A stretch of 64,000 bases of DNA from Alkalihalobacillus sp. FSL W8-0930 (GCA_037965595.1 CP150183.1:62001-126000); one strand, 5' to 3'. Shown: positions 1-9,823, counted from the first letter of the stretch. Numbers and translations are program-made. The notes: generated by a model not told the origin, from the letters alone.

Positions 1-692
1 TTGTAAGTCGTACAAATAAATACATTGATGAAACACAGCCATGGACATTGGCGAAGAGTGAAGACGAGCGAGAGCGTCTAGGTACAGTAATGTATCATCT
101 GGCAGAATCGATCCGCATCATCTCTGTATTAATCCAACCATTTATGACTAAAACACCAGGTAAGATCTGGTCGCAGCTTGGTGTAGAAGAGTCGTTAACA
201 TCGTGGGATTCTACGGCTACATTTGGTCAGCTTCCTGCTGGTACAAAGGTAGGAAAAGGGGATCCGATCTTCCCTCGTCTGGATGTCGAGGAAGAAGTGG
301 CTCATATCGTTGAATTAATGGGCGGAAAAGTGGAAGAGTCACAAGAGCCAGAAGAGATTGAAGATGAAAATCAAATTACGATCGAGGACTTCTCGAAGGT
401 TGAGTTGCGCGTAGCAGAAGTGACTGCAGCTGAGCCTGTACAGGGAGCCGATCGACTGCTTAAAATCCAACTGGATCTTGGCTACGAACAGCGTCAAGTT
501 GTCTCTGGGATTGCGAAGTTTTATAAACCAGAAGAGCTGGTTGGTAAAAAGGTCATCTGCGTAACAAACCTGAAGCCAGTGAAGCTACGTGGTGAGCTGT
601 CTCAAGGGATGATTCTCGCAGGTTCAAAAGGAAAGAAACTTCAACTAGCAACCATTGATGGTGCTCTTCCAAATGGAGCACAAGTAAAATAA
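1..692 (+). CDS. metG: methionyl-tRNA synthetase, C-terminal part (5' truncated by window edge)
   Basis: The reading frame is open from base 3, so this is the end of a longer gene. The first visible residues (SRTNKYIDETQPW) match the end of the class I MetRS anticodon-binding helical domain. About 30 residues of acidic linker follow. The last 105 or so residues form a Trbp111/EMAP-II-like tRNA-binding OB fold (ITIEDFSKVELRVAEV, then GADRLLKIQLDLG, VVSGIAKFY and LRGELSQGMILA). This appended domain is typical of Bacillus MetS and dimerises the enzyme. The enzyme charges tRNA-Met in the cytoplasm. The internal TTG at 48 is not the start. In B. subtilis metS is followed directly by yabD; here three minus-strand genes intervene. 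Confidence 0.97.
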   Translation, partial: VSRTNKYIDETQPWTLAKSEDERERLGTVMYHLAESIRIISVLIQPFMTKTPGKIWSQLGVEESLTSWDSTATFGQLPAGTKVGKGDPIFPRLDVEEEVAHIVELMGGKVEESQEPEEIEDENQITIEDFSKVELRVAEVTAAEPVQGADRLLKIQLDLGYEQRQVVSGIAKFYKPEELVGKKVICVTNLKPVKLRGELSQGMILAGSKGKKLQLATIDGALPNGAQVK

Positions 693-700
693 GAAACAGA

Positions 701-736
701 AAGCCTAATGACTCTAGATCATTAGGCTTCTTTTTA
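701..736. terminator. bidirectional Rho-independent terminator, metG / CNNM gene
   Basis: A 10-bp inverted repeat (AGCCTAATGA at 702-711 with TCATTAGGCT at 719-728) is followed by a T-rich tract on the plus strand and a T-rich tail on the minus strand. It lies between two convergent genes and can serve both. Confidence 0.85.
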
Positions 737-1966
737 TTCAGATATCTCCACTTTTTCAATCCGAACTCGGCTTACTTTTCTCGTATCTACTTCTAGAATT
801 TCAAACAATAGGTCTTTAAATTGAATCGTTTCTCCAATCGTCGGAAGGTAGCCAAACTGGTCGAGGAGAAACCCTGCTAGGTTGTCCTCATCTTCAGGAA
901 TCTGCGTGTGAAACACAATGTTTAAACGGCGAAGAGCGATTTTCCCGTCGCAAACGATTTCTGTAGCTGTCTGCTTTTCAACCAGTACATCATCAATATC
1001 TGTTTCGTCTTCAATGTCTTGTCCAATAATGGCTTCGATTAGGTCCTCATGTGTCACGATTCCTTCGGTGCCACCATATTCATCAAGGACGATGGCGATG
1101 TGTTTCTTTTCCTGGATCATACGTTGAAAGACAGAATTCACCGGTTGGAATTCATGTACAAACATAGGTTCTAAGTCGGCAATGTCACGTGCCTGTTTTT
1201 CTGGATCACGGAGCCAGTTTAGGACGAACTTAGAATGAAAGACACCAATAATGTGGTCGATGTCTTCTTCATAGACAGGATACCTTGAATAGGGATTCTC
1301 GGAGACGATTTTTTGAGCTTCTTCAAAGGTCATGTCAGCGGGGATACCCTGCACATCAATTCTCGGTGTTTTTAACACATCGGCTACATTTAATTGTTGG
1401 AAGTCCATCATGCTTTTTAGGCGATTCACTTCCTCGTTTTCAAAGGTTCCTTCAAGCTGCCCAATATCAAACATGGCACGCATCTCTTCCTTGGAAAACG
1501 AAGCATGATCACTTGCGTTTTTACCAAGTAGCTTAATGACCAGCCTGGTAAAAGCATTTAATAGAAACGTCACTGGTTTGAGTATGACTAATAAGAGTTT
1601 GGTGAGTGGATAAACCATATAGGCAATACGTTCGGGGAAGGCAGCGGCAACTGATTTAGGCAGGACCTCTGCAAAGATGATAATGGCTACGGTTAGAACA
1701 CCTGTGGCAATTCCAACATTCAAACCATAATCGAGTGCGACAATCGTAACTAAAGATGGAAGGACTATATTAGGTACATTATTGGCGACAAGAATACCTG
1801 GAATAAATTCTTCGGCATTTGTAACCAGCTTTAAAAGTCGTTCTGATTTCTTATCTCCATTTGCGGCTTTGGTTTGTAGCTTAATCTTGTTTGTCGCTGT
1901 CAGAGCGGTCTCGCTTCCAGAAAAGAAGCTTGAAGCGACAAATAACAAAATGATAGCAATGATCAA
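734..1966 (-). CDS. CNNM/DUF21 - CBS pair - CorC_HlyC family membrane protein (hemolysin family, putative divalent cation transporter)
   Basis: The N-terminal part is a CNNM (DUF21) membrane domain with the typical SSFFSGSETALTATN motif and three further hydrophobic segments in about the first 150 residues. Two CBS motifs follow (about 195-315), then a C-terminal CorC_HlyC domain. Relatives in Bacillus (YhdP/MpfA, YrkA, YugS, YqhB) are linked to Mg2+ efflux and metal homeostasis; the exact paralogue is not resolved here. The frame is open to a GTG at 1996, but TTG at 1966 has a better placed ribosome site (GGAGGG 7 nt upstream), so I chose it, giving 410 residues. The name hemolysin is historical. 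Confidence 0.88.
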   Translation of the reverse strand: MIIAIILLFVASSFFSGSETALTATNKIKLQTKAANGDKKSERLLKLVTNAEEFIPGILVANNVPNIVLPSLVTIVALDYGLNVGIATGVLTVAIIIFAEVLPKSVAAAFPERIAYMVYPLTKLLLVILKPVTFLLNAFTRLVIKLLGKNASDHASFSKEEMRAMFDIGQLEGTFENEEVNRLKSMMDFQQLNVADVLKTPRIDVQGIPADMTFEEAQKIVSENPYSRYPVYEEDIDHIIGVFHSKFVLNWLRDPEKQARDIADLEPMFVHEFQPVNSVFQRMIQEKKHIAIVLDEYGGTEGIVTHEDLIEAIIGQDIEDETDIDDVLVEKQTATEIVCDGKIALRRLNIVFHTQIPEDEDNLAGFLLDQFGYLPTIGETIQFKDLLFEILEVDTRKVSRVRIEKVEISE

Positions 1967-2075
1967 GTCGGTTCCCTCCAGTTTAAGTCCAGACACAAAA
2001 CAAAGTCAGGACTGCTAAATCCATCATAATAAAGCAAAAGGGCAAAATCAAGGAAGGTGCAAAGCGCTGCAAAAA

Positions 2076-2115
2076 CGAAAAAGGTCGAGCACCCCTATGA
2101 AAGGCATGCTCGACT
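2076..2115 (-). terminator. terminator of the aldo/keto reductase transcript
   Basis: On the minus strand the 8-bp stem GTCGAGCA/TGCTCGAC (2084-2091 with 2107-2114) is followed by a T-rich run. It lies just past the stop codon of the aldo/keto reductase gene. Confidence 0.75.
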
Positions 2116-2135
2116 TATATTAATTAGCAATTGAC

Positions 2136-2978
2136 TTAAAACTCTTCATATACTGCAGGGTCCTGATCGTGAATTCGACCATCTGGTTTAGTGAGCTGAT
2201 TAATGACTGTCATCTCTTGATCTGACAAAGAAAAATCAAACACGGCCAAGTTTTCTCGTTGACGTCCAGCTGATGATGCCTTTGGAAGAGGCAAAGCGCC
2301 CAGCTGAATATGCCACCTTAAAATAATTTGAGGGATGGTTTTACCATGGGTTTGAGCAATGGATTGAATATCCTTGTTTTCCAGTACGTGACTAGCACGA
2401 CCAAGAGGACTCCAGGACTCGGTGATAATCCCATGCTCCTGATGATAGGAACGCTGTGTCTCCTGTGAAAAATAAGGATGGAGCTCCACTTGATTTATAC
2501 TAGGTGTGACACCCGTTTCCTTAATGATCTTATCCAGATGCTCTGGGAGAAAGTTTGAGACCCCAATCGAACGAATGAGTCCCCATTTCTTAGCATCGAT
2601 TAAAGCTTGCCACGCCTCGACATACATCTCTTGTTTTGGGTTGGGCCAATGAATTAAATAAAGGTCGTAGTAATCAAGTCCTGCTCGTAGCAAGGATTCC
2701 TGAATCGTTGTTACGGCTTTTTTGTAGCTGTGGTGCCGACCTGGTAATTTTGAAGTGATGCGCAGCTGCTCACGGGAAATCGAGCTGCGCCTAATTGCGG
2801 CTCCTACTGCTCCTTCATTCTCATAATTAAAAGCAGAGTCAATTAGGCGATAGCCAGTGTCGATTGCACTAGAAATAATTGAAACACCTGCACTGCCCTT
2901 AATATTCGCTGTTCCAAATCCAATAGCAGGAACCTCTAATCCATCATTTAACGTTAAGTTCGGGATGTCGTGTGTCAA
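2136..2978 (-). CDS. aldo/keto reductase (AKR5-like NADPH-dependent oxidoreductase)
   Basis: 280 residues, the full length of a bacterial AKR (beta/alpha)8 barrel. The catalytic tetrad is visible: Asp47 (RLIDSAFNYENE), Tyr52, Lys77 (TSKLPG) and His110 (LIHWP). The C-terminal PKASSAGRQREN segment is the NADP-binding signature. The family reduces glyoxals, aldehydes and ketones; no substrate can be read from sequence. The start is TTG, with GAGGAG about 8 nt upstream and no better ATG. It lies 53 nt downstream of the acyl-CoA dehydrogenase-like gene on the same strand, so the two are probably cotranscribed. Confidence 0.93.
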   Translation of the reverse strand: MTHDIPNLTLNDGLEVPAIGFGTANIKGSAGVSIISSAIDTGYRLIDSAFNYENEGAVGAAIRRSSISREQLRITSKLPGRHHSYKKAVTTIQESLLRAGLDYYDLYLIHWPNPKQEMYVEAWQALIDAKKWGLIRSIGVSNFLPEHLDKIIKETGVTPSINQVELHPYFSQETQRSYHQEHGIITESWSPLGRASHVLENKDIQSIAQTHGKTIPQIILRWHIQLGALPLPKASSAGRQRENLAVFDFSLSDQEMTVINQLTKPDGRIHDQDPAVYEEF

Positions 2979-3031
2979 AGAAAAAACTCCTCTCCTTCAT
3001 CGTTATTCTTCTATACCCATTGAATCAGAAG

Positions 3032-4195
3032 TTAGTCAATGGAATGAATAGCCGATTGAGCTAGTTTTGAGATCGTCATATCGTCCATTGGTGGATTATG
3101 CAGTCCTGCTCGCACATCTCTATAATAGCGCTGCAATGGGCAAGAAAGCTCTAAGCTTTTTGCACCAACAATACGCATCGCCTTATCTACGACCTTAATG
3201 CTGTTGTTCACAACAGTATGTTTCACCGCGCCGATCTCATGTTCAATCATGAAGCGCGTTTGGCTGTTATCATAGGCTCGAGCTACGGAATAGATCATAT
3301 GCCGTGACTGCATCATCAATAGTTCAATCTCTCCAATAGCCGTTTGTACATTCGGTAATTCACTGATTGTTCCATCGATACTATTTGGTGCATGAACTGT
3401 TGCGAAATGCAGGGCATAATCACGTGCCGCTTGTGCAATCCCAAGGTAGTTTGCAGGGATGTGCATCATCCATGCATTCACTTCACGTCCACGGGGAGCA
3501 TCGTTTACCTCTACTAAATAAAAGTCGTCTACCCATACGTCCTGTAAGAGTAAATCGTGACTTTCGGTGCTGCGCATTCCAAGCATATTCCAGTTCTCTC
3601 GAATCGAAACACCTTTGGTATCACGATGTATAAGAAAGAACCCAACGGCTTCTTTCTCTTCAATCCATACTCCAACTAAGTAATAGGTTAAAAAAGGAGA
3701 CATGGTCGTGAAGGTTTTCTCTCCATTAATGATCCATCCGTCACCCGAACGAGTAGCGGTTGAACCGGGTCTTCCGCCACGTGTTGGACTCCCGGTCTGT
3801 GCCTCGCTCACTGCACGGTTAATAAGGGCTCCCTTTTTTACCTCCTCGGATAAAAAGGAAAGCTGTTCCTCTGACCATTTACGTTTTTCGTAAATTTCAG
3901 CGACGACACTTTGGTGCCAGCTAATGGAAAGGGCAGTCGCACCATCCATACTTCCTAATGTTTCTTGAAATAAAACAAGGTCAGCAATGGAAAGACTACT
4001 TCCACCTAATGATTCAGGTAGTGGGAGAGATGTATAGCCACTGTCGACTAGGGACTGGATGTGGTTGGTTGGGAAGGAACCCGACTCATCATTTTCTCTA
4101 GCTGTTGATTCAATGTGTGAACGCATGGATTCGAGCTTTTTGAGCCATGTCTGTTGGAAATCCGTTGTTGCAAATAATGCTTTAGACAAGATCAT
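3032..4195 (-). CDS. acyl-CoA dehydrogenase family flavoprotein
   Basis: 387 residues with the three-part acyl-CoA dehydrogenase layout: N-terminal helical domain, central beta domain (AVSEAQTGSPTRGG, then WIINGEKTFTT, and later MLGMRSTESHD), and C-terminal four-helix domain. The family uses FAD. The usual catalytic Glu cannot be assigned with confidence, and divergence in the C-terminal part resembles the YdbM/flavin monooxygenase-like branch, so dehydrogenation of a CoA thioester is not certain. The ATG at 4195 has GGAG 4 nt upstream on the minus strand. It is first in a two-gene minus-strand unit with the aldo/keto reductase. Confidence 0.85.
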   Translation of the reverse strand: MILSKALFATTDFQQTWLKKLESMRSHIESTARENDESGSFPTNHIQSLVDSGYTSLPLPESLGGSSLSIADLVLFQETLGSMDGATALSISWHQSVVAEIYEKRKWSEEQLSFLSEEVKKGALINRAVSEAQTGSPTRGGRPGSTATRSGDGWIINGEKTFTTMSPFLTYYLVGVWIEEKEAVGFFLIHRDTKGVSIRENWNMLGMRSTESHDLLLQDVWVDDFYLVEVNDAPRGREVNAWMMHIPANYLGIAQAARDYALHFATVHAPNSIDGTISELPNVQTAIGEIELLMMQSRHMIYSVARAYDNSQTRFMIEHEIGAVKHTVVNNSIKVVDKAMRIVGAKSLELSCPLQRYYRDVRAGLHNPPMDDMTISKLAQSAIHSID

Positions 4196-4362
4196 CCATC
4201 TCCTTTTCTTATCTAAACTCTTTACCCTTATTTTATCATGATCATTCGAATTATTCTTACTTAACGGATGTGTTTGATGGAAATGCCCGAACCTTGCATA
4301 GATCTCTCAAAAAGCGGTAAGATCTTTGGCATAGACATAGAACAAGTGAATGGAGGATCATC

Positions 4363-5130
4363 ATGTTATTTGATACACATGTACATTTAAATGCAGATCA
4401 ATTTGAAGACGATCTTGAGCAGGTACTAGAGCGAGCAAATGAGGCAGGAGTAGAGAACATGGTTGTTGTTGGTTTTGATGAGAAAACCATCAAAAAAGCC
4501 ATGGAATTAGTCGAAACGTATGACTATCTGTATGCGGCTGTCGGATGGCATCCAGTTGATGCGATTGATATGACGGAGGAACATTTAATTTGGCTGGAAG
4601 AGCTTGCTGCACACCCAAAAGTGGTCGCAATAGGTGAAATGGGGCTTGATTACCACTGGGACAAGTCGCCAAAGGATGTTCAAAAAGACGTATTTCGTAA
4701 ACAAATTCATTTAGCCAAAAAAGTAAAGCTTCCAATCATTATTCATAACCGTGATGCAGATCAAGATATTGTTGAAATCTTAGAAGCAGAAGGAGCAGAT
4801 GAAGTCGGAGGAATTATGCATTGCTTCGGCGGAAGTGTAGAAATTGCCGACAGATGCTTAAAGATGAATTTTTACATTTCACTAGGTGGACCAGTCACCT
4901 TCAAAAATGCCAGACGACCAAAAGAAGTAGCTAAACACGTCCCGGCAGATAAGCTTCTCATAGAAACAGACTGTCCCTACCTAGCTCCACACCCAAACCG
5001 TGGAAAACGAAACGAACCAGCCTATGTCAAACTAGTCGCACAAGAAATCGCAGCCCTGCGCGAAACAACATACGAAGAACTAGCACAACAAACCACAGAA
5101 AATGCGAAGACGTTGTTTAAGATTAAGTGA
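4363..5130 (+). CDS. tatD: TatD family metal-dependent hydrolase / DNase (YabD)
   Basis: 255 residues, a TIM-barrel amidohydrolase-like nuclease. Metal ligands are visible: His6 and His8 (DTHVHL), Glu92 (GEMGLDYH), His128 (IIIHNRDA), His153 (IMHCFGG) and Asp203 (IETDCPYLAPHP). TatD enzymes have Mg2+-dependent 3'-5' DNase activity in vitro and are linked to DNA repair. The first-residue motif MLFDTHVHLN supports the start, with GGAGG upstream. It is yabD in the B. subtilis order, next to yabE and rnmV. Confidence 0.96.
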   Translation: MLFDTHVHLNADQFEDDLEQVLERANEAGVENMVVVGFDEKTIKKAMELVETYDYLYAAVGWHPVDAIDMTEEHLIWLEELAAHPKVVAIGEMGLDYHWDKSPKDVQKDVFRKQIHLAKKVKLPIIIHNRDADQDIVEILEAEGADEVGGIMHCFGGSVEIADRCLKMNFYISLGGPVTFKNARRPKEVAKHVPADKLLIETDCPYLAPHPNRGKRNEPAYVKLVAQEIAALRETTYEELAQQTTENAKTLFKIK

Positions 5131-5226
5131 AGCTACACTCTTTCTCATATTGGTAAATAGAGGATTTAACTTCTCCGCTACTTGTTTATATGACCGAGAT
5201 CCAAATAACGTTTTTCCTGCGTACAA

Positions 5227-5346
5227 AGCGGACGGAATGGCCGGCCGACTCCGAAGGGAAAAAGAGGCAAAGTTGAAATACACTGGCGCCAGCCAGTTTA
5301 GTTCAACGCCTCCCTCGGAAAGCGTGGCGGCCATTCCGGGAGCGGA
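5227..5346. repeat. GC-rich imperfect palindrome (106-nt hairpin) flanked by 6-nt direct repeats
   Basis: The 11-nt arm CGGAATGGCCG at 5233-5243 pairs exactly with CGGCCATTCCG at 5328-5338. Moving inward, CCGAAGGGA (5251-5259) faces TCCCTCGG (5311-5318), GAGGC (5264-5268) faces GCCTC (5308-5312), GTTGAA (5272-5277) faces TTCAAC (5302-5307), and ACTGGC (5282-5287) faces GCCAGT (5292-5297). The element is far richer in GC than its AT-rich flanks. AGCGGA lies on both sides (5227-5232 and 5341-5346), as a target duplication might. Both strands are open for about 84 codons, but neither product looks like a protein and the symmetry explains it. It could be a dispersed repeat or non-autonomous element, or a structured RNA. 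Confidence 0.7.
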
Positions 5347-5376
5347 TTTGGAGTAAAAAACTTACCTCCTTCGACA

Positions 5377-5412
5377 CCTTGTCTCAAATCCTGAGACAAG
5401 GCTCTTTTGTTC
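5377..5412 (+). terminator. Rho-independent terminator between tatD and the yabE-like gene
   Basis: A perfect 10-bp stem (CCTTGTCTCA at 5377-5386 with TGAGACAAGG at 5392-5401) and a 5-nt loop are followed by a T-rich stretch. It separates tatD and the palindromic element from the next promoter. Confidence 0.88.
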
Positions 5413-5531
5413 TACAAATCAAGTTTGGGACATAAGAGTAATTGTCGAAAGAATTTTCTTTTCAATTTCTAATTGTCAAGAGATAATAAGGTCAATATTC
5501 GACTTAAAAATGAATTTTTTCTAAAGTTTAT

Positions 5532-5560
5532 TTGACAAGAGGGGGGACAATCAGTATACT
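5532..5560 (+). promoter_or_regulatory. sigma-A promoter of the yabE-like gene
   Basis: TTGACA (5532-5537), a 17-nt spacer, then TATACT (5555-5560). A purine-rich ribosome site (AAGAGGAGGA) follows at 5571-5580. A TGTCGAA heptamer, the 0A-box core, occurs 90 nt upstream at 5443-5449. Confidence 0.85.
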
Positions 5561-5590
5561 TCATAGCGTTAAGAGGAGGAATGTATACAT

Positions 5591-6859
5591 ATGGAAGCGA
5601 CTAAGACACATTGGCTTCTTTTGGATCATGTTTCTAATCATAAGTATCTCATTTCAATCATCGGTTTTGCTTTAGCATTAGCTGCCGTTTTTTATGCGGT
5701 TTTTGAAATGACCAAACATACAGTGACTGTTAGCATTGATGGAACAGAAGAAGTTGTCCTATCAACACACGCAGACACGGTTGCTGATTTATTCGCTGAT
5801 GAAGATTGGGATACAAACCAATATGATGTCATAGAACCGTCACTCGATACAAAGATAAACGAAGACACTGAGGTTTTATGGAAACAAGCAAAAGAAGTAG
5901 CAGTCACGACCGATGGGGAAACAGAAACGGTCTGGACCACACAAGAAGACGTAAAAGGGTTACTTGAGGAATTATCCATTGAGTATAAAGAGCAAGACGA
6001 GTTAGAGCCACAAGTAGATACAGCTATTACAGATAATATGAATGTTCAATATGATTCGGCCTTTCTTGTTACGTTAAAAAGCGATGGGGAAGATCAGGAT
6101 ATTTGGACAACTTCGACGACTGTCGCTGACTTTTTGGATAGAGAAGAGATTGAACTAGGAGATTTAGATCGAGTCGAGCCTGTGGTAGAGGACCGTTTAG
6201 ATAAAGAATCAATTGTTCAAGTTACACGCATTGAAAAGGTCACCGATGTGGTGGAAGAGAACATTTCGTATGAAACGATTACGAAAAATGATGACATGAT
6301 CGATAAAGGCAAGGAAAAGGTTGAAGAAGAGGGCGAAGAGGGAACCCTTGAAAAAACCTACGAGCTTGTTCTTGAAGACGGAGAAGAAGTGTCACGTGAG
6401 CTTGTAAAAACAGAAACAACAAAGGATCACAAAGATCGAGTGGTTGCTGTTGGTACACGTGAGGAAGCCGTTGTGGCGAAAGCCGAGCAGGAGCCTGTGA
6501 AAGAAGCAAAACAAGAAACAAAGATTGCCAGTGAACAAGTAGAAGCTCCGGCCGAGGAGCCTGCATCTGAGAAGTCATTTACGATGACGGCCACAGCTTA
6601 TACGGCTAGCTGTGCTGGTTGTAGTGGAGTAACGGCTACTGGTATTGATTTAAATAACAATCGTAATATGAAGGTAGTTGCTGTGGATCCTAGTGTGATT
6701 CCGCTTGGTTCAAAGGTTCACGTAGAAGGTTACGGAACAGCGATTGCTGGAGATACAGGTGGAGCGATTACAGGGAACAAAATTGACCTACATGTTCCAT
6801 CAACAGCTGAAGCAGAACGTTTTGGCCGTAAGCAAGTGAAAGTAACGATCGTTGAATAA
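5591..6859 (+). CDS. G5 and 3D domain cell-wall protein, YabE/RpfB family
   Basis: 422 residues. A signal-anchor helix at about 18-38 is followed by three DUF348 repeats (about 44-200; each with ..VT..DG...VWTT..TV), a G5 domain (about 205-290, ending VVAVGTREE), an acidic/Ala-rich linker, and a C-terminal 3D domain (about 332-422). The 3D domain shows the three Asp residues in VDPSVIPLGS, GDTGG and KIDLHV. The family comprises secreted wall hydrolases of the resuscitation-promoting/Stationary-phase survival type, probably lytic transglycosylases. The ATG at 5591 sits 10 nt after the Shine-Dalgarno; an ATG at 5581 abuts it and opens only a 7-codon frame. The ectodomain is strongly acidic. Confidence 0.93.
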   Translation: MEATKTHWLLLDHVSNHKYLISIIGFALALAAVFYAVFEMTKHTVTVSIDGTEEVVLSTHADTVADLFADEDWDTNQYDVIEPSLDTKINEDTEVLWKQAKEVAVTTDGETETVWTTQEDVKGLLEELSIEYKEQDELEPQVDTAITDNMNVQYDSAFLVTLKSDGEDQDIWTTSTTVADFLDREEIELGDLDRVEPVVEDRLDKESIVQVTRIEKVTDVVEENISYETITKNDDMIDKGKEKVEEEGEEGTLEKTYELVLEDGEEVSRELVKTETTKDHKDRVVAVGTREEAVVAKAEQEPVKEAKQETKIASEQVEAPAEEPASEKSFTMTATAYTASCAGCSGVTATGIDLNNNRNMKVVAVDPSVIPLGSKVHVEGYGTAIAGDTGGAITGNKIDLHVPSTAEAERFGRKQVKVTIVE

Positions 6860-6871
6860 TCATTCACATCC

Positions 6872-6920
6872 GAAGTCGATCCATGGATAACCTATCCAAG
6901 GTGATCGGCTTCTTTTGTTT
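6872..6920 (+). terminator. terminator after the yabE-like gene
   Basis: GAAGTCGATC (6872-6881) pairs, with one G-U pair, with GATCGGCTTC (6903-6912), followed by TTTTGTTTT. Confidence 0.75.
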
Positions 6921-6974
6921 TAACCGGAATCAGGATACAATAAAGAACAGAAGATAAGAGAGCGGAGAATGGAT

Positions 6975-8409
<1,435 letters not shown>

Positions 8410-8413
8410 TAGT

Positions 8414-8443
8414 GCACCGTTTTCTCCTATGAATCATAGGCTG
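8414..8443 (+). promoter_or_regulatory. candidate sigma-K promoter of yabG
   Basis: An AC dinucleotide in GCACCG at 8414-8419 is followed 17 nt later by CATAGGCTG (8435-8443). The sigma-K -10 consensus is CATAnnnTA, so one position differs. yabG is sigma-K dependent in B. subtilis. The palindrome CTATGAATCATAG overlaps it. Confidence 0.45.
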
Positions 8444-8462
8444 AACAGGAGGGGGCGGAACG

Positions 8463-9326
8463 ATGAAGTATGTGGTGGGCGATAGCGTAACCAGAAACTC
8501 GTACCAAAATGACATGCTGTTTCGTATAGTTGAGTTAACAGACAAAACAGCTATGCTTGCAGGAGAAGAAATGAGACTTCTGGCAGATGCTCCATTAGAT
8601 GATCTGTTACCAGTTTCTGATATAGATAAGCGAAAAAGACGTGAGCTTGGTAAGCAAAAAGAAGATGTTTCCTACCGACTTTTCCGGCAGGATGCGAAGT
8701 TAATGAAGAAACGGAATGAATATGCTGCAACATCCGGTTACGAATCAGACGCCTCTTTCTTTGAGTTGCGGGGGAGAGTTCTTCATTTAGATGGAGATGC
8801 CTTTTACTTGCAGCGGTGTACCGAGCTGTATGAACGATTTGGCGTACCTGTATATGGCGTTCATCTTGATGAGAAGAAGATGCCAGATCAAATTGGTTCC
8901 TTGCTTGAAATGGTTCAGCCAGACATTGTTGTGATTACAGGACATGATGCCTACCTAAATGATCGTGGGAACCGTGATGATCTGCGCGCTTATCGACATA
9001 CAAAGTATTTTGCTGAATGTGTGCGGATTGCACGTAAGTATTGTGCGAATCGAGATCAATTAATTATCTTCGCTGGTGCGTGTCAATCTCATTTTGAGAC
9101 GTTAATTAAGGCTGGAGCAAATTTTGCAAGCTCCCCGGACCGGGTGAACATCCATGCACTAGACCCTGTATATATTGCCTCAAAGGTAAGCCAAACCTCT
9201 TACTTAGACGCGGTTAAGCTGTGGGAAGTCTTACGTAACACCATTACGGGCGAAAAAGGTCTGGGAGGCATTGAAACAAAGGGTATTATGCGACTAGGGA
9301 TGCCACTCAAAAACCCTGAATCCTAG
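8463..9326 (+). CDS. yabG: sporulation-specific protease YabG
   Basis: 287 residues, the normal family length (peptidase U57). Family hallmarks include VVGDSVTRNSYQNDMLFRIV near the N terminus, a central VLHLDGDAFYL with a VVITGHDAYL segment, and FAGACQSHFE near residue 200. YabG acts in the mother cell at late stages, processing coat and morphogenetic proteins such as SpoIVA, YeeK and SafA. The ATG at 8463 is preceded by AGGAGGGGG. It sits between rsmA and veg as in B. subtilis, and is closed by a strong terminator. Confidence 0.96.
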   Translation: MKYVVGDSVTRNSYQNDMLFRIVELTDKTAMLAGEEMRLLADAPLDDLLPVSDIDKRKRRELGKQKEDVSYRLFRQDAKLMKKRNEYAATSGYESDASFFELRGRVLHLDGDAFYLQRCTELYERFGVPVYGVHLDEKKMPDQIGSLLEMVQPDIVVITGHDAYLNDRGNRDDLRAYRHTKYFAECVRIARKYCANRDQLIIFAGACQSHFETLIKAGANFASSPDRVNIHALDPVYIASKVSQTSYLDAVKLWEVLRNTITGEKGLGGIETKGIMRLGMPLKNPES

Positions 9327-9328
9327 CA

Positions 9329-9377
9329 AAACACCTCGACTACATTAGCGTAACTGATGTAGTCGAGGTGTTTTTTA
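9329..9377 (+). terminator. strong terminator after yabG
   Basis: A 15-bp stem (ACACCTCGACTACAT at 9331-9345 with ATGTAGTCGAGGTGT at 9357-9371) is followed by a run of T. Confidence 0.93.
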
Positions 9378-9457
9378 ATTTTTATACATATCATTCGACA
9401 AAAGGAGCATGCTATACATAACTAATAGTTGGAAGATTCTTTTTTTGTGCAAAAACG

Positions 9458-9487
9458 TTGACATGCTTTAGATAGGATTGTTATAAT
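9458..9487 (+). promoter_or_regulatory. sigma-A promoter of veg, distal
   Basis: TTGACA at 9458-9463, an 18-nt spacer and a consensus TATAAT at 9482-9487. It forms a tandem pair with the proximal promoter, as reported for the veg gene of B. subtilis. Confidence 0.8.
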
Positions 9488-9498
9488 TAAAAATTTAT

Positions 9499-9527
9499 TT
9501 GACGAATTGTGACGAATGTGTTATGAT
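9499..9527 (+). promoter_or_regulatory. sigma-A promoter of veg, proximal
   Basis: TTGACG at 9499-9504, a 17-nt spacer and TATGAT at 9522-9527. The veg ribosome site begins 12 nt after the -10. Confidence 0.8.
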
Positions 9528-9553
9528 GAGCAAATAGTGAGGTGGGTGTCAGG

Positions 9554-9823
9554 ATGGCAAAAACATTGATTGATATCAAGCGAACACTGGATGCAAACGT
9601 AGGGAAGAGAATTACGATTAAAGCAAATGGCGGTCGTCGTAAAACCATGGAACGTTCGGGATTATTAGAAGAAACGTATCCATCGGTATTTATTGTTAAG
9701 CTCGACGAAGAGAATGCGTTTGAACGAGTATCCTACAGCTATGCAGATGTATTAACTCAAACAGTTGAACTGCTTTTGACCGAGTCAGAAGAAGGAGACA
9801 ACGAGGTAGCACTTAACGCCTAA
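9554..9823 (+). CDS. veg: Veg protein (biofilm-associated, highly expressed small protein)
   Basis: 89 residues. [18 protein letters not shown] and the following [11 protein letters not shown] and [14 protein letters not shown] are near-identical to Veg. In B. subtilis Veg stimulates biofilm gene expression by interfering with SinR repression; its biochemistry is not settled. The frame extends to a GTG at 9542, but GAGGTGGG at 9539-9546 is the ribosome site for ATG 9554, which also gives the family N terminus. Two strong tandem promoters and a terminator make it monocistronic. Confidence 0.95.
   Translation: MAKTLIDIKRTLDANVGKRITIKANGGRRKTMERSGLLEETYPSVFIVKLDEENAFERVSYSYADVLTQTVELLLTESEEGDNEVALNA

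Noticed and set aside
5080-5356. Two opposite 84-codon open frames over the palindrome
   Set aside because: They arise from the near-symmetric GC-rich element; no ribosome site fits and the products look like no protein.
5413-5590. A c-di-AMP (ydaO-type) or other riboswitch in front of the cell-wall gene
   Set aside because: The AT-rich leader lacks the conserved ydaO helices and the promoter lies only about 60 nt before the start.
5581-5604. ATG at 5581 touching the ribosome site of the yabE-like gene
   Set aside because: It opens only seven codons and has no spacer to its Shine-Dalgarno.
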